DNA from: Astropecten irregularis
Taxonomy: Eukaryota; Echinodermata; Asteroidea; Paxillosida; Astropectinidae
Length of the DNA stretch: 64,000 nucleotides
Assembly: GCA_963971285.1 (NCBI GenBank)
Contig: OZ020246.1
Span: forward strand, 10,957,217 to 11,021,216
Direction of reading: 5' to 3'
Shown: positions 1-11,929 of the stretch, in pieces
Layout: each line of letters opens with the position of its first letter
Position numbering within the stretch: the stretch's first letter is position 1
Position numbers and translations under genes: made by a program
Notes under the pieces: generated by a model
The model's input: only the letters and a program-made list of their open reading frames with translations
Database searches by the model: none
What the model was told of the DNA's origin: nothing

Positions 1-1453
1 GATTAATGCTACTATAAATGGAAAGTATAATGTGAACCCCACAGTGTTATAATTCCTTTTAATATTTGTAATTTCTTTGATTTTACAATGTGTTTGCTTT
101 TCAATTTTCTATGGAAAGTGCATTTCTCTATTTAGATATAATTTACACATTTTTTATAATTCCCTATTGATGGATGCTTTTGTGTGGTATGTAACTCTTA
201 AAGATGCACTGACTTTGCTTGGGCAAAATATTGAGAGAAAAATATCTGTAAATTTATATATAATTATTTATTTAATTTGCTTGAATTTGAACAAATTTGA
301 AAAGGTCATTTATTTTATTACGAATCAAAACAAAAACAAAACCAAACAGAAAAGAAAATTATGTCTGTTCAGCGTGAGATGAAAACCACATTTCTTCTGG
401 TTGGAAAATTGAAAGATTGGACCAATTTTTAATTGATTTAATTTTGTTTTAAAGGCAACTTTCATTTAATAATCTTTTCCAGATGTTTTGGCAGGATTCT
501 AGAACAAATATGCTCGTCAAATTGTCCTCTCTGGTATGAATCAATTTAAATTTGAAAAAAAAAATTTACTGTCAGGTCAACCCAATATCAGGCAGTCATC
601 TTTAATCTGGTTAGTCATATCTTTTTGTATTGTGGCAAATTATTCTGACCTTGAGAATGCTCTTCAAAAAGCAAGGACTGTGTACAACCACGAAAAGCAT
701 GTAAAGCACATGACTGAAAAATGATAAAAGGACTACAGAAACCACAAACAAATTTTGAGATGAATAGGGCAAACATATTTAGATGCCTGCCAACCCCCCC
801 CCCCCCCCCAACAAACAGGTGCTGTAGGGCGTATACATTTCTACATACACCACTCCCTCATTGAGTGAGCTCCTGACGTTAACTGATAAACAATTTAAAA
901 CCAATCAAATGTACCTCTGTTTGGAACATATTGGGCCCTGGAAATGATTTGCTTCTGTTTTTGAATTATATAAATATAAATTGTTTTATCACTATTGTTT
1001 TAATAATAACCACACATCAATTGATATTTGTGTATGATATCTGATTTTAAATCTGCTTAATTTGATCAATGCTAGCCTTTGCATCTAGATCTTACCCCAC
1101 AAGTCTAATGAAAGTATGTGTAGTAATTACTGTTGTTTGATTTATTAATTAAACTGATTTGAAGTACAAGAATGCTCAGTGCCCCATTCACAAGTTTCCA
1201 ATTCACTCAGTGTCTCATTTGCATATTACCAAGAAGTCCTATTCCACAAAATATTCCTTTGAAAGATTTTTTTCCGCAATGTATCTTGTTAGCTTTATAG
1301 CCGGAAAATACGACTGTAAATTTAAAATGTAGTCCAGATATCCTAAAGAGATGTATGAAAACAAAATATGTCCAAATAAATCTCATTTTGCAGTTTGCAC
1401 ATGATAGATGAATGTTGTATTTGTGTATTTACTCCCATTGTTTTACTCTATTG
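1..1453. other. AT-rich DNA with no recognisable gene
   Basis: Open frames at 77-382 and 536-724 encode low-complexity, Phe/Ile/Lys-rich peptides with no domain I recognise and look like chance frames. A run of 16 C lies at 794-809. No splice pattern or RNA gene was seen. Confidence 0.5.
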
Positions 1454-1454
1454 T

Positions 1455-1690
1455 TTTCTAAAATAACTCATTTTCATCACATGAAAAAAGGACTTAGCAA
1501 TCAGCTCTTGGAAGGCCTTCCAACCAGCTTGGCTAAGAAGACCCTTATGCTAAAGAAGTCCTCTCTTGTTTGCTAAATAATTCATTTTCATCACATGAAA
1601 AAGGGCCTTAGCAGTTAGCTCTTGGAAGGCCTTCCAACCAGCTTGCCTAAGAAGACCCTTACGCTAAGGAAGTCCTCAAGAAAAGTACAG
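1455..1690. repeat. Direct duplication, 114-bp period, with 16-bp palindrome
   Basis: Two copies share CATTTTCATCACATG (1469 and 1583) and the perfect palindrome TTGGAAGGCCTTCCAA (1508-1523 and 1622-1637), followed by CCAGCTTG and AAGAAGACCCTTA. The copies differ at a few scattered sites. Confidence 0.85.
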
Positions 1691-1779
1691 TGCTGTACAC
1701 TAAATCAATAGAATCATAGAGTCTATGCTACAGGTCTTAGTGTTCAACTTACAGCTTTGTCCAAAAATCGGGATCTCTT

Positions 1780-2350
1780 TTCAGGTCTACAACAGCCAGG
1801 TCTCCAACAGCCAGGCCTCCAACAGCCAGGCCTCTAACTAACAGGCTTCTACCTTTCCATGCCCTTAGCTCTCAGCCCTCCAACTTCTCAAATTTCAAGG
1901 CCTACCACTTGGAAGCCATGCCACAAACTCCTTACTCCTAGTCCTCCAGCATCAGCCTTGATCCAGCTCTCAAGATCTCACAGGGGTACCCCTAAGAGGT
2001 CAACTGTTAGACCTCCAACTCTGCAGGTCTCCAACTCTCAGCCTTCCAAGTCCTCAGACCTCCAGCTCACAGCTCTCAAACTGGCCAAAATGGCATGGGG
2101 TACCCCTTGTAGGCCAACTGACAGACCTCCAACTCCTAAGTCTCCAACTCTCAGCCCTCCAAGTACCCTGGCCTCCAGGTCTCAGCCCTCAGACTGGCCA
2201 AACTGGCAAGGGGTACCCCTTGGACGCCCAACTCCAGATTTCCAACTCCCCAGGTCTTCAACTCTCAGTCCCCCAAGTCCTCAGACCTCCGGCTCACAGC
2301 CCTGAAACTGGCCAAAATTGGCCAAAATGGCAAGGGGTACCCCTTGCAGA
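1780..2350. repeat. CT-rich tandem array, about 115-121-bp period
   Basis: CT-rich units carry the near-invariant palindrome AGGGGTACCCCT at about 1982, 2096, 2209 and 2333, next to GGCCAAAATGGCA and CTCCAACTCTCAGCC. A + strand frame 1859-2305 (148 codons) is Ser/Pro/Thr-rich. It follows the repeat and has no recognisable domain, so I do not call it a gene. Confidence 0.8.
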
Positions 2351-2425
2351 TCAACTTGGCTGAAAATTTCTAAGTACAAACAACCTAAACTTTAAATATA
2401 CGAAAAACCGTTAAATTTTCAAGAA

Positions 2426-2504
2426 AGTGCCATGGCTCAGAGGAAAAGGAATAGAGCCCCCATGCAGGAGGTTCTGGGTTCAACCCCTGCTGGTGCTCTT
2501 TTTT
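2426..2504 (+). ncRNA. tRNA-like sequence (tRNA pseudogene or SINE head)
   Basis: The first and last seven bases (AGTGCCA / TGGTGCT) pair fully with two G-T wobbles. A D-stem GGCTC/GAGCC is present, the A box is TGGCTCAGAGG and the B box is GGTTCAACCCC, followed by a T run (pol III terminator). The D-loop is too long and the T-stem imperfect, so a working tRNA is unlikely. Confidence 0.6.
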
Positions 2505-2538
2505 ACTATAATATATTTTTTCTTTACCATTAAGGTAA

Positions 2539-2632
2539 AAAATCCCCGGAGCTCTCGCCGGGCCAGGGATTGATCCCAGGCCACCGGCCTGGCGGTCAGC
2601 GAGCTGTACCGCTGGGCCACGAGCTTCTTCGA
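2539..2632 (-). mobile_element. tRNA-derived SINE-like sequence, minus strand
   Basis: On the minus strand an A box (TGGCCCAGCGG, 2619-2609) and a B-box-like GGGATCAATCCC (2577-2566) are spaced as in a pol III promoter, ending in a short T run. The acceptor stem pairs only over about four bases, so this is a retroposon head rather than a tRNA. It faces the tRNA-like sequence at 2426-2497. Confidence 0.55.
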
Positions 2633-2858
2633 AAAAATTTCGTCGGAACTAATATTTAAAGGTTAGATTGCGCAACGTAAAAAAAAAATCACATAAACCC
2701 TGACCTCATTATAATAACAATACAGAACTTGATGATCAAACAAAACCAGGAAAACAATATGCAAATTTTCCTTTTGATTATGCATGTTTATGCTTTATTT
2801 TGTAGTCCATAATTTACATAATTCAAAGCTACCATATGCATGCTGTTCTAAAATAAAC

Positions 2859-3240
2859 AGCGCCCTCTACAGGTAATTTCTACTAATTAAACTGCAGTAC
2901 ACATGAACACATTAATTTCCATTAATTTGCATTAGACATGCTACATGTACCACCTTAATATTCACAAATAGCGCCCTCTACTGGGTTATATATATTCCAT
3001 TATCTACAAATTTGGAGCAAAATTTAATACATATGAGCGCCCTCTGGAAGTAGAGATTCAAACAGTAGAGATTAATAGCCCCCTCTATGATTCAAACAGA
3101 TTTTTAAAGTTAATGTTACTAATCAATGCTCAAATGTTCATTAATAGCCCCCTCTATAATGGTATATCTTCAATTTCAAAGAGGCAATAAGGCCAAGTAT
3201 TTATGTGACTTGTAGTTTTCTTGTAATAGCGCCCTCTATA
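2859..3240 (-). promoter_or_regulatory. Cluster of six CTCF-like cores (AGAGGGCGC / AGGGGGC)
   Basis: Read on the minus strand, cores lie at 2860-2869, 2971-2980, 3037-3046, 3077-3087, 3147-3156 and 3229-3238, all in one orientation. The best match to the CTCF consensus CCACYAGRGGGCGCTA is CAGTAGAGGGCGCTA at about 2969-2983. Protein binding is inferred only. Confidence 0.4.
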
Positions 3241-3972
3241 GGTAGAGATTTAAAGTTTTAACAAGGTGACATGACTAAAAGTAAATATCTAAATAACTTA
3301 TTCTGCACACAGGCACCACAAAGTGGTACCATCTAGGGGTGATGTACCACCCCTTCAAAACACGCTATTATTTTATTTCCAATGGAACCCAAGTACCAAC
3401 ACTCATTTCTGAAATAATTTATATAAATATATTTATGATAAAGTGGTCAAAGAAAAGCACCCTTTATGGGTAATACAAGAAATGGGCAAATTCATAAAGA
3501 TAAATGATGGATTTTTCTAACTGCAAAAATATTTGGGCCTTAAATTACTATTTCAAGGCAAAGAGAATAAATTTAAAATGTCTACCATGTATGAATCAAA
3601 CTAGCAAAACCATCTGTGAATATACAACCACTTATTATTTATCTTAAATTATAAGAAATAATAATTAACGATTAAATATGCACAATGCTTCTATAAGAAG
3701 TTTCTATATAAAAGAAATAAATTTACAGTCTTTGAAAAATCAAAATCTTTAATATTTACTTTGTAAGTGATTCCTCAAGGAAATACAAAACTTATAATCA
3801 TTTTGTCATCGAGGGTAAATTTTACATAAAAATTATAGAAACATTTATTTCATCACAAATTATAAATTATTTTTATTTTCTGTCTAGATTCATAAACAAA
3901 ATTTGACTACAACTTACAAGCAATTAACAACTGTTTTATTTATAAATATAAATAAAACATTGGCATTATTTC
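3240..3972. other. AT-rich spacer
   Basis: No gene, RNA or clear repeat was seen. It is very AT-rich with scattered poly-A/T runs. Confidence 0.4.
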
Positions 3973-4310
3973 CCTTATGCTAGTAATATTGAGTTTACAC
4001 ACTGCTGTCCTGCCATTTTTTGTAACAAGTGTTACAAAAGAGCAAAGTGGGGATGAAGGAGGGATGCTCTACAAGTAAATATTCATTTATAGACTCTGCC
4101 CTCACTACTGAGGGAGGAGTGAGTCTACATCATTCAGTTTACCTTATGCTAGCAATATTGAGTTTACACACAGCTGTCCTGCCATCTTTTGTAACAAGTG
4201 TTACAAAAGAGCAAAGTAGGGATGAAGGAGGGATGCTCTACAGGTAAATATTCATTCATAGACTCTGCCCTCACTACTGAGGGAAAAATGAGTCTACATC
4301 ATTCAATTTA
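3973..4310. repeat. Two tandem copies, 169-bp period
   Basis: Both copies begin CCTTATGCTAG (3973 and 4142) and continue with TTGAGTTTACACAC, CTGTCCTGCCAT and TGTAACAAGTGTTACAAAAG, the last holding the palindrome TAACAAGTGTTA-like core. The frame at 4029-4247 simply follows the repeat. Confidence 0.85.
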
Positions 4311-4339
4311 CCTGTAGAGTAATACTCCATTTGCACAGA

Positions 4340-7060
4340 GATCCCTGGACATGAGATTTGAGTCAGATACCCCTCTGACATTGTGAGACCAAATCAGCTC
4401 ATCGGTTGCCCAATGACGAATGATTGTAACACTGGATCATTTGCTTGTGGTGCAAACAAGTCTACAAGAGTTCCTTAGCTTGCAGCTCTATGGTTGATCA
4501 AAAGGAAGAGTGAAGGAAGTATTCAGAGCAATACTACTCCATCAGGATGATTCAGACTGCAGAGACCATTCAGCCGTCACAATCTACTCACATAGGAGTT
4601 GGGCTTCTGATGATGGTATGATCCCATGATGCAAACATCAGTTAGTGCACACAAACAACCATACCAGGGCCCCCAATGGTGATTGTTGTATGTCACCACT
4701 GTGCAGCATCCTTGCATCACACTAGAACTGCTCATCTCAAGATGATGCCTGCCCCAAAATGCTGGGTGTTCTTTGGAGACAGCCAACATTTTTGGGTGGC
4801 AATCTGCAGGCTGGCAGGCTGACAGAGATCAGGTAGAGTTCCTCAATGTGCTAATCATAACAGTAACTGTTAGAAAGCACAAATAAGTCACCAGCAGAGA
4901 AGGTGGGTGATGAATCTGGTGCAAACGTGGCTAGCAGAAAAGCAGGTGAAGTTGAATTCAGGCTTCATCCTCAGCCTGCAGAGATCTACCAGATCCACAA
5001 TGCTGAACCATTCCAGCACCAGGGCCACAGTACTGCTGGACGAAAGACGGCTGCATGTTGCTGAAGATTCAACACATGCTCCTTAGATGGAGAGGCCTGA
5101 CCCATGGAAGGTGGAAACCTGACAGGGAAGTTAGTGAGACTTCTCAACATCTGTAAGGAACCCAAGGTTAGATATGAGGGGCATGTAACCTTAGAGCCGC
5201 CTTCACTGCCCAGCAAGATTGTCCAATGACCAGCCAGTCCTCATGGATACAAGATTTGAGCATACCCCTCTGACATTGTGAGACCAAAACAGCTCATCAT
5301 CAGTTGCCAGCCACCCAATAACAAGTGATTGCAAACAGGTTCACAAGAGTAGCTTAGTTGATCAAAAGAATGAGTGATAAACTAAAGCAACTCTTGGGAG
5401 AATACTACTCCATCAGGATGATTCAGACTGTGGAGAAAGTATTCAGCTGTCACAATCCACTGGCTTAGGAGGTGTACTACTGACAGTGTGATCCCATGAT
5501 GGAAACATCATTTAGTGCACACAAACAACCAGACCAGGGCCCCCAATGGTGATTGTTGTATGTCACTAATGTGGCATCCTTGTATCACACCAGAACTGCT
5601 CATCTCAAGATGCCTGCCCAAAATTGTTGGTTGTTCTTTGGGCACTGCCAACATTTGGGGGCAATCCGCAGGCCTACTAACCGACAGAGGTCAAGTAGGG
5701 GTCCCCCTTTGCTAGTGATTAATGTGCTGATCATGACAGTGACTGTCAGATAGCACTAATAAGCCACCAGCAGAGAAGGGGGACTAGCCTGGGTGTACCA
5801 TGGTCACTATGTGATGAATCTGGTGCAGACGTGGCTGGCAGAAAAGCAGGTGAAGTAGAATTCAGGCTTCATCCTCAGCCTGCAGAGATCTACCAGATCC
5901 ACAATGTTGAACCAGTTGAACACCAGGTCCACAATACTGCTGGACGGAAGACGGCTGCATGTTGCTGAAGATTCAACACATGCTCCTCAGATGGAGAGGC
6001 CTGACCCCTGGAAGGTAGAAACCTGACAAGGAAGTTAGCGAGACTTCTCAACATCTGAAAGGAACCCAAGGTTAGATATGAGGGGCCATGTAACCTTAGA
6101 GCCGCCTTCATTGCCCAGCAAGATTGTCCAATGACCAGCCAGTTCTCATGGATACAAGATTTAATCATACCCCTCTGACATTGTGAGACCAAAACAGCTC
6201 ATCACCAGTTGCCAGCCACCCAATAACAAGTGATTGCAAACAGGTTCACAAGAGTAGCTTAGTTGATCAAAAGGATGAGTGATAAACTTAAGCAACTCTT
6301 GGGAGAATACTACTCCATCAGGATGATTCATACTGTGGGGAAAGCATTTTTCTGTCACAATCCACTGGCTTAGGAGGTGGGCTACTGACAGTGTGATCCC
6401 ATGATGCAAACATCATTTAGTGCACACAAACAACCAGAACAGGGCCCCCAATGGTGATTGTTGTATATCACTATATGTGCAGCATCCTTGCATCACACCA
6501 GAGCTGCTCGTCTCAAGATGCCTGCCCAAAATTGTTGGGTGTTCTTTGGGCACTGCCAACATTTGGGGGCAATCCGCAGGCCTACTAACTGACAGAGGTC
6601 AAGTAGGGGTCCCCCTTTGCTAGTGAATAATGTGCTGATCATGACAGTCACTGTCAGATAGCACTAATAAGCCACCAGCAGAGAAGGGGGACTAGCCTGG
6701 GTGTACCATGGTCACTATGTGATGAATCTGGTGCAGACGTGGCTGGCAGAAAAGCAGGTGAAGTAGAATTCAGGCTTCATCCTCAGCCTGCAGAGATCTA
6801 CCAGATCCACAATGCTGAACCAGTTCAACACCAGGTCCACAATACTGCTGGACGGAAGACGGCTGCATGTTGCTGAAGATTCAACACATGCTCCTCAGAT
6901 GGAGAGGCCTGACCCCTGGAAGGTGGAAACCTGACAGAAAAGTTAGCTAGACTTCTCAACATCTGAAAGGAACCTAAGGTTAGATATGAGGGGCCATTTA
7001 ACCTTAGAGCCGCCTACACTGCCCAGCAAGATTGTCCCATGACCAGCCAGTCCTCATGTC
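4340..7060. repeat. Three tandem copies of a ~900-bp unit
   Basis: The marker ATACCCCTCTGACATTGTG recurs at about 4368, 5263 and 6168, giving periods of 895 and 905 bp. Copies 2 and 3 are much closer to each other than to copy 1. Short open frames here (for example 5890-6192 minus, 6420-6623 plus) recur because the unit recurs; they encode no domain I recognise and are not called genes. Confidence 0.9.
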
Positions 7061-8230
7061 ATCTGCCAGATCCGTCAATGTCACACCACATGCTTGTCTT
7101 TCACTGAGTTCAAGAAGTCCCAAAGAATCATTCAAATTCCTCAGTGGGCTCTGACAGACATTGGTGGTCTCCACAGCTGGGGCCAATCTTGAAGTTCATG
7201 AGAGCGTTATAGCCTTCTAGGTCACAATTTACTTGCAGGGTTCAATATTAGAGAGGTTTAAGATGCAGGTTTTATGTGAACATGAACGCAAGAATAATTT
7301 TGCTCACGGGCATTACGTCGCGTACGCGCCTTTGCCTGCCAGCCAGTACTTCATCTGAATGTTGTCATGAAATGATTGACAAACCATATGTGCTTTCTTG
7401 ATAAAAGTTAGGATAAAATGTCTGTAGTTTAAGTAAAAACAAATATATTACGAACATAGGCCTATACATGAACATTTTCCCAAGTTCCTAAATTTAATCA
7501 TAACATATAAAAACTTTAATGTTTAAACACCCAAGCTAAAGAATATGCATACAAATCGTATTAATCCTAAAATACTTCTACATATAAAAAAAAAATTAAA
7601 AACCCCAGCATATTTTTAAACAAAGAAGATTCTTCAAATTCATCCCTCTCCTTCATGTCATAATCTAACCATAAACTTAATTATTACCCAAGAGAAAACT
7701 GAAAGGTAAAGTACATCCCCAAACTAGACTACCACCATTATGGTTATTAATTAAGCCTACACAAATTTCAACGTAAGATAGTTCAAATATTCTTCAAATA
7801 ACTTATACAGTATAATCAAGTACAATTTCATTACATGTTTCCATTTTCGTTAACTACCAGAATTCAATGCATTTGTATGTTTTATGGCAACACATCTAGG
7901 CCTGAGCGGTCTGTTTGATCGTTGTAAAAAACCATCTAGAAATACATGTATAGAAATATTCACTAAACCACATAAATTAGAATGAAACGTAACAATATGA
8001 ATGCCAGCTAAGCCTAATATTTTCATTGCAGTTATAAGAAAAAAATATAACTTTCAATTTAGTCCTACAAACAGAAGAAGATTTTTCATTTTTAAACAAA
8101 ATGTTCACTTACCACCCTTCACATTTTTCAAATACATGAGCGACAGCCCAACGCGAGTAATTAACTCAATAACCGATGCCGTTTTATAATCACGCGTATT
8201 TGTTTCTAACGTAACATGCATCTTAACCTC
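7060..8230. other. AT-rich stretch with no gene seen
   Basis: A short CpG-bearing patch (ACGTCGCGTACGCG, about 7316-7330) stands out from AT-rich DNA. I see no supported exon, RNA or repeat. Confidence 0.4.
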
Positions 8231-8274
8231 TCTAATGACTATGAATCCACACTGTGACCATGTAACGAATCAAG

Positions 8275-10620
8275 ATCAGGCTCCAGGGAAGCTGACGGAT
8301 GCAGGTTCATGGGAACGGAAAAGCTGGTCTGCAAAACCACCAGCTCTAGCAGTTGAGCGTGGCTGTGAGAGTTGGACAGAGGGCCATTCACATGGCATGA
8401 GACTGTCACCAGCAAAGTCCCTCAATGTCCCAGGCTGTTCCAGAAGAATGGTTTTGGTACTTCCACTAATGAAAGACCCAGGAGCAAACAGTCCAAGAGC
8501 CTGCTTGACCTCAGTAGGATGAACCAGGAGTGACAGCTTTTGTATAAAGCCATAGTTAGGGGCAATACAGCCCCAGACTTGTATCCAAGCAACACCCAAA
8601 ACCTGAGTTTTTAACAGGCAAGGCTTTTGAGACATGTTAGTCCAAGGGAATTCCACACATGCCTGCTGGCCAGAGAGATGATGAGAAAATAGAAATCCTC
8701 AAAAACCCAGCCTGTGAAACTAGTTCATAGTGTTGGGGAAGTTTTCCAAGGAGTAAACAGTCCTAGAGCCTGCTTGACCTCAGTAGGATGAACCAGGAGT
8801 GACCGCTTTTCTTGTCCTTAGTTTGGGGCAATACAGCCCCAAATACTTGGTGTCAAGAAGGGTATCCAAGCAACAACCAAAACCTGAGGTTAAGGCAAGG
8901 CCCTTGAAACATGCTAGTCCAAGTAAATTTCACACATGCCTGCTGGCTAGAGAGATGATGAGGAAATAGAAATCCTCAAAAACCCAGTCTGTGAAACTGA
9001 TGATGATCTTGGGGAAGTTTTCCAAGGAGTTAACAGTCCTAGAGCCTGCTTGACCTCAGTAGGATGAACCAGGAGTGACCGCTTTTCTTGGCCTTAGTTT
9101 GGGGCAATACAGCCCCAAATACTTGGTGTCAAGAAGGGTATCCAAGCAACAACCAAAACCTGAGGTTTAGGCAAGGCCCTTGAAACATGCTAGTCCAAGT
9201 AAATTTCACACATGCCTGCTGGCTAGAGAGATGATGAGGAAATAGAAATCCTCAAAAACCAAGCCTGTGAAACTAGTTCATAGTGTTGGGGAAGTTTTCC
9301 AAGGAGTAAACAGTCCTAGAGCCTGCTTGATCTCAGTAGGATGAACCAGGAGTGACCGCTTTTCTTGTCCTTAGTTTGGGGCAATACAGCCCCAAATACT
9401 TGGTGTCAAGAAGGGTATCCAAGCAACAACCAAAACCTGAGGTTTAGGCAAGGCCCTTGAAACATGCTAGTCCAAGTAAATTTCACACATGCCTGCTGGC
9501 TAGAGAGATGATGAGGAAATAGAAATCCTCAAAAACCAAGCCTGTGAAACTAGTTCATAGTGTTGGGGAAGTTTTCCAAGGAGTAAACAGTCCTAGAGCC
9601 TGCTTGATCTCAGTAGGATGAACCAGGAGTGACCGCTTTTCTTGTCCTTAGTTTGGGGCAATACAGCCCCAAATACTTGGTGTCAAGAAGGGTATCCAAG
9701 CAACAACCAAAACCTGAGGTTTAGGCAAGGCCCTTGAAACATGCTAGTCCAAGTAAATTTCACACAAACCTGCTGGCTAGAGAGATGATGAGGAAATAGA
9801 AATCCTCAAAAACCAAGCCTGTGAAACTAGTTCATAGTGTTGGGGAAGTTTTCCAAGGAGTAAACAGTCCTAGAGCCTGCTTGACCTCAGTAGGATGAAC
9901 CAGGAGTGACCGCTTTTCTTGGCCTTAGTTTGGAGCAATACAGCCCCAAATACTTGGTGTCAAGAAGGGAATCCAAGCAACACCCAAAACCTGAGGTTTT
10001 GGCAAGGCCCTTGAAACATGTTAGTCCAAGTAAATTTCACACATGCCTGCTGGCTAGAGAGATGATGAGGAAATAGAAATCCTCAAAAACCAAGCCTGTG
10101 AAACTAGTTCATAGTGTTGGGGAAGTTTTCCAAGGAGTAAACAGTCCTAGTGCCTGCTTGACCTCAGAAGGATGAACCAGGAGTGACCGCTTTTCTTGGC
10201 CTTAGTTTGGGACAATACAGCCGCAAATACTTGGTGTCAAGAAGGGAATCCAAGCAACACCCAAAACCTGAGGTTTAGGCAAGGCCCTTGAAACATGCTA
10301 GTCCAAGAAAATTCCACACATGGCTGCTGGCCAGAGAGATGATGAGGAAATAGAAATCCTCAAAAACCCAGTGTGTGAAACTGATGATGATCTTGGGGAA
10401 GTTTTTCAAGAAGCAAACAGTCCAAGAGCCTGCTTGACCTCAGTAGGATGAACCAGGAGTGACCGCTTTTCTTGGCCTTAGTTTGGGGCAATACAGTCCC
10501 AAATACTTGGTGTCAAGAAGGGTATCCAAGCAACAACCAAAACCTGAGGTTTAGGCAAGGCCCTTGAAACATGCTAGTCTGAGAAAATTCCCCAGATATG
10601 CCTGCTGACCAGAGAGATCA
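8275..10620. repeat. Eight tandem copies of a ~277-bp unit
   Basis: TTAGTTTGGGGCAATACAG recurs with the G of GTTT at 8821, 9097, 9374, 9651, 9928, 10205 and 10481, plus a diverged first copy near 8554. The period is 276-277 bp, very even. Each unit holds the short stem GGGGC...GCCCC and a GAGATGATGAGG block. The outer copies are more diverged than the inner ones. A 126-codon minus frame (8276-8656) lies in the diverged copy and matches no family I know. Confidence 0.92.
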
Positions 10621-11925
10621 TAAGAGATTGCCAAACCTCCAAAAAGTCAACATGAGAAATTGGTTCACAGTCTCTGTAGTATTTGCCAAGGAACCAGTGA
10701 CCAGCGGGCCAGCTTCATGCAGCAAGAGTAGTAGCCGTTCTTGGCCTTACATTTGGGCATACAATCCCAGCTCACCTCTCAGGATAGCTCCGACCACACA
10801 TCTTGGGTTTGCAAGATGCCCAAGCAATGGGGCAAACCATGTAGGTGATGAGGTGATGCTAGCTATGTGCAGGTCCCTGCCCCTAGTCACCACACCGTGA
10901 TAGGAACTGTTGATGCAGGATGGATGTAAATCTGGATGGCTGAGTCAGGAGGACCATGCTGTGAATTCCCATGTCCACTGTCCAGAGAGACCAATTTGCA
11001 GCCAAAAGACCGTCAACAGTGCAGTCACTTGAGGTCACAAATCCTCCCAGAAGAATGGAGGTATACTTGGAGTTATGACAGACACAGTCCTCTGTAGTTT
11101 GCTATAGAGTTGTGCATCAATAATCACAACTCAACATGTATGCAGGCGTTACCCTATTTACAATCAAATCAAAACAATACTCAAGCAATTAGGCAGCAAG
11201 TCAAAATATTCTCTTGCTAAGAGAACAGGACTTCACCACATTGCTTGCATGTTACAGGGTGTTGTTACAGGGGTCGATTGTGTGTAAACTCTTAGCAATA
11301 TTGCTTTCCAGAAATAATTCGGAATTTAATATGTACATATGTACACTGGTAAGCAGTGTACGAACAGTACAATTTATGATCATAGTTTAGTGATTAAAGA
11401 TATAAAAATGATTCATCCAATTCATTCACAAAATAATGTCAACAAGTCATTAATCTAAGCAATAAACCTGTGTTTATAGCAGTATGTAGGGTATTCCCTC
11501 GAAGCAGGACTGTCTGTGGTGTCTGTAGGTGAGAGCCTTCAGGAGTCCCAGGATGTTGAGAACTGGAGCTCACATAGGTAGTATCACGGTGACTGAGATT
11601 CCAATCCCAGGAGGCTGAGTGCAGTTGAATGCAAGCAAAATGAACAAGGAATTACTCACAGAAAGGGAACTGTAAAGGCAAATACAACTTGAGATGATGA
11701 AAGGTCAGATGAAAGGTTGGGTTATTAGGAAAATGAAGAGTCGTGGACAGGAATAGAAATCTCTGACTCGATCAGCTGGACGTGAGTTGCTTTTTTCACT
11801 TGACTTACTTGACTTGACTGAGGGAAAAGTGACCTTTGACCTTTGACATCTCAACACTGACTTAAAAAAAGCCTCAAAGCCAGCATTAAAATATGGTTTA
11901 GTATTACTTATTGCATGAATCATTT
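10600..11925. repeat. Decayed continuation of the 277-bp array and unassigned DNA
   Basis: About 10600-10760 still aligns loosely with the 277-bp unit (CCTGCTGACCAGAGAGAT, TGCCAAGGAACCAGTGACC, CGTTCTTGGCCTTA). After that no unit is clear. The block GGTGAGAGCCTTC...GAGTCCCAG near 11530 recurs near 18783, linking this stretch to the minus-strand module region. No gene seen. Confidence 0.55.
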
Positions 11926-11929
11926 ACAG

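Noticed and set aside
1859-2305. 148-codon Ser/Pro-rich ORF as a mucin-like protein
   Set aside because: Composition is explained by the CT-rich tandem repeat; no signal peptide or flanking exons.
4577-6623. Recurring short ORFs in the 900-bp array as duplicated genes
   Set aside because: Frames differ between copies and show no conserved start, stop or domain; DNA similarity runs evenly through and beyond them.
8276-8656. 126-codon minus ORF at the start of the 277-bp array
   Set aside because: Lies in a diverged array copy; other copies break the frame and no family was recognised.
8940-9010. Box C/D snoRNA (ATGATGA ... CTGA) in the 277-bp unit
   Set aside because: The CTGA is absent from most copies and no terminal stem was found.
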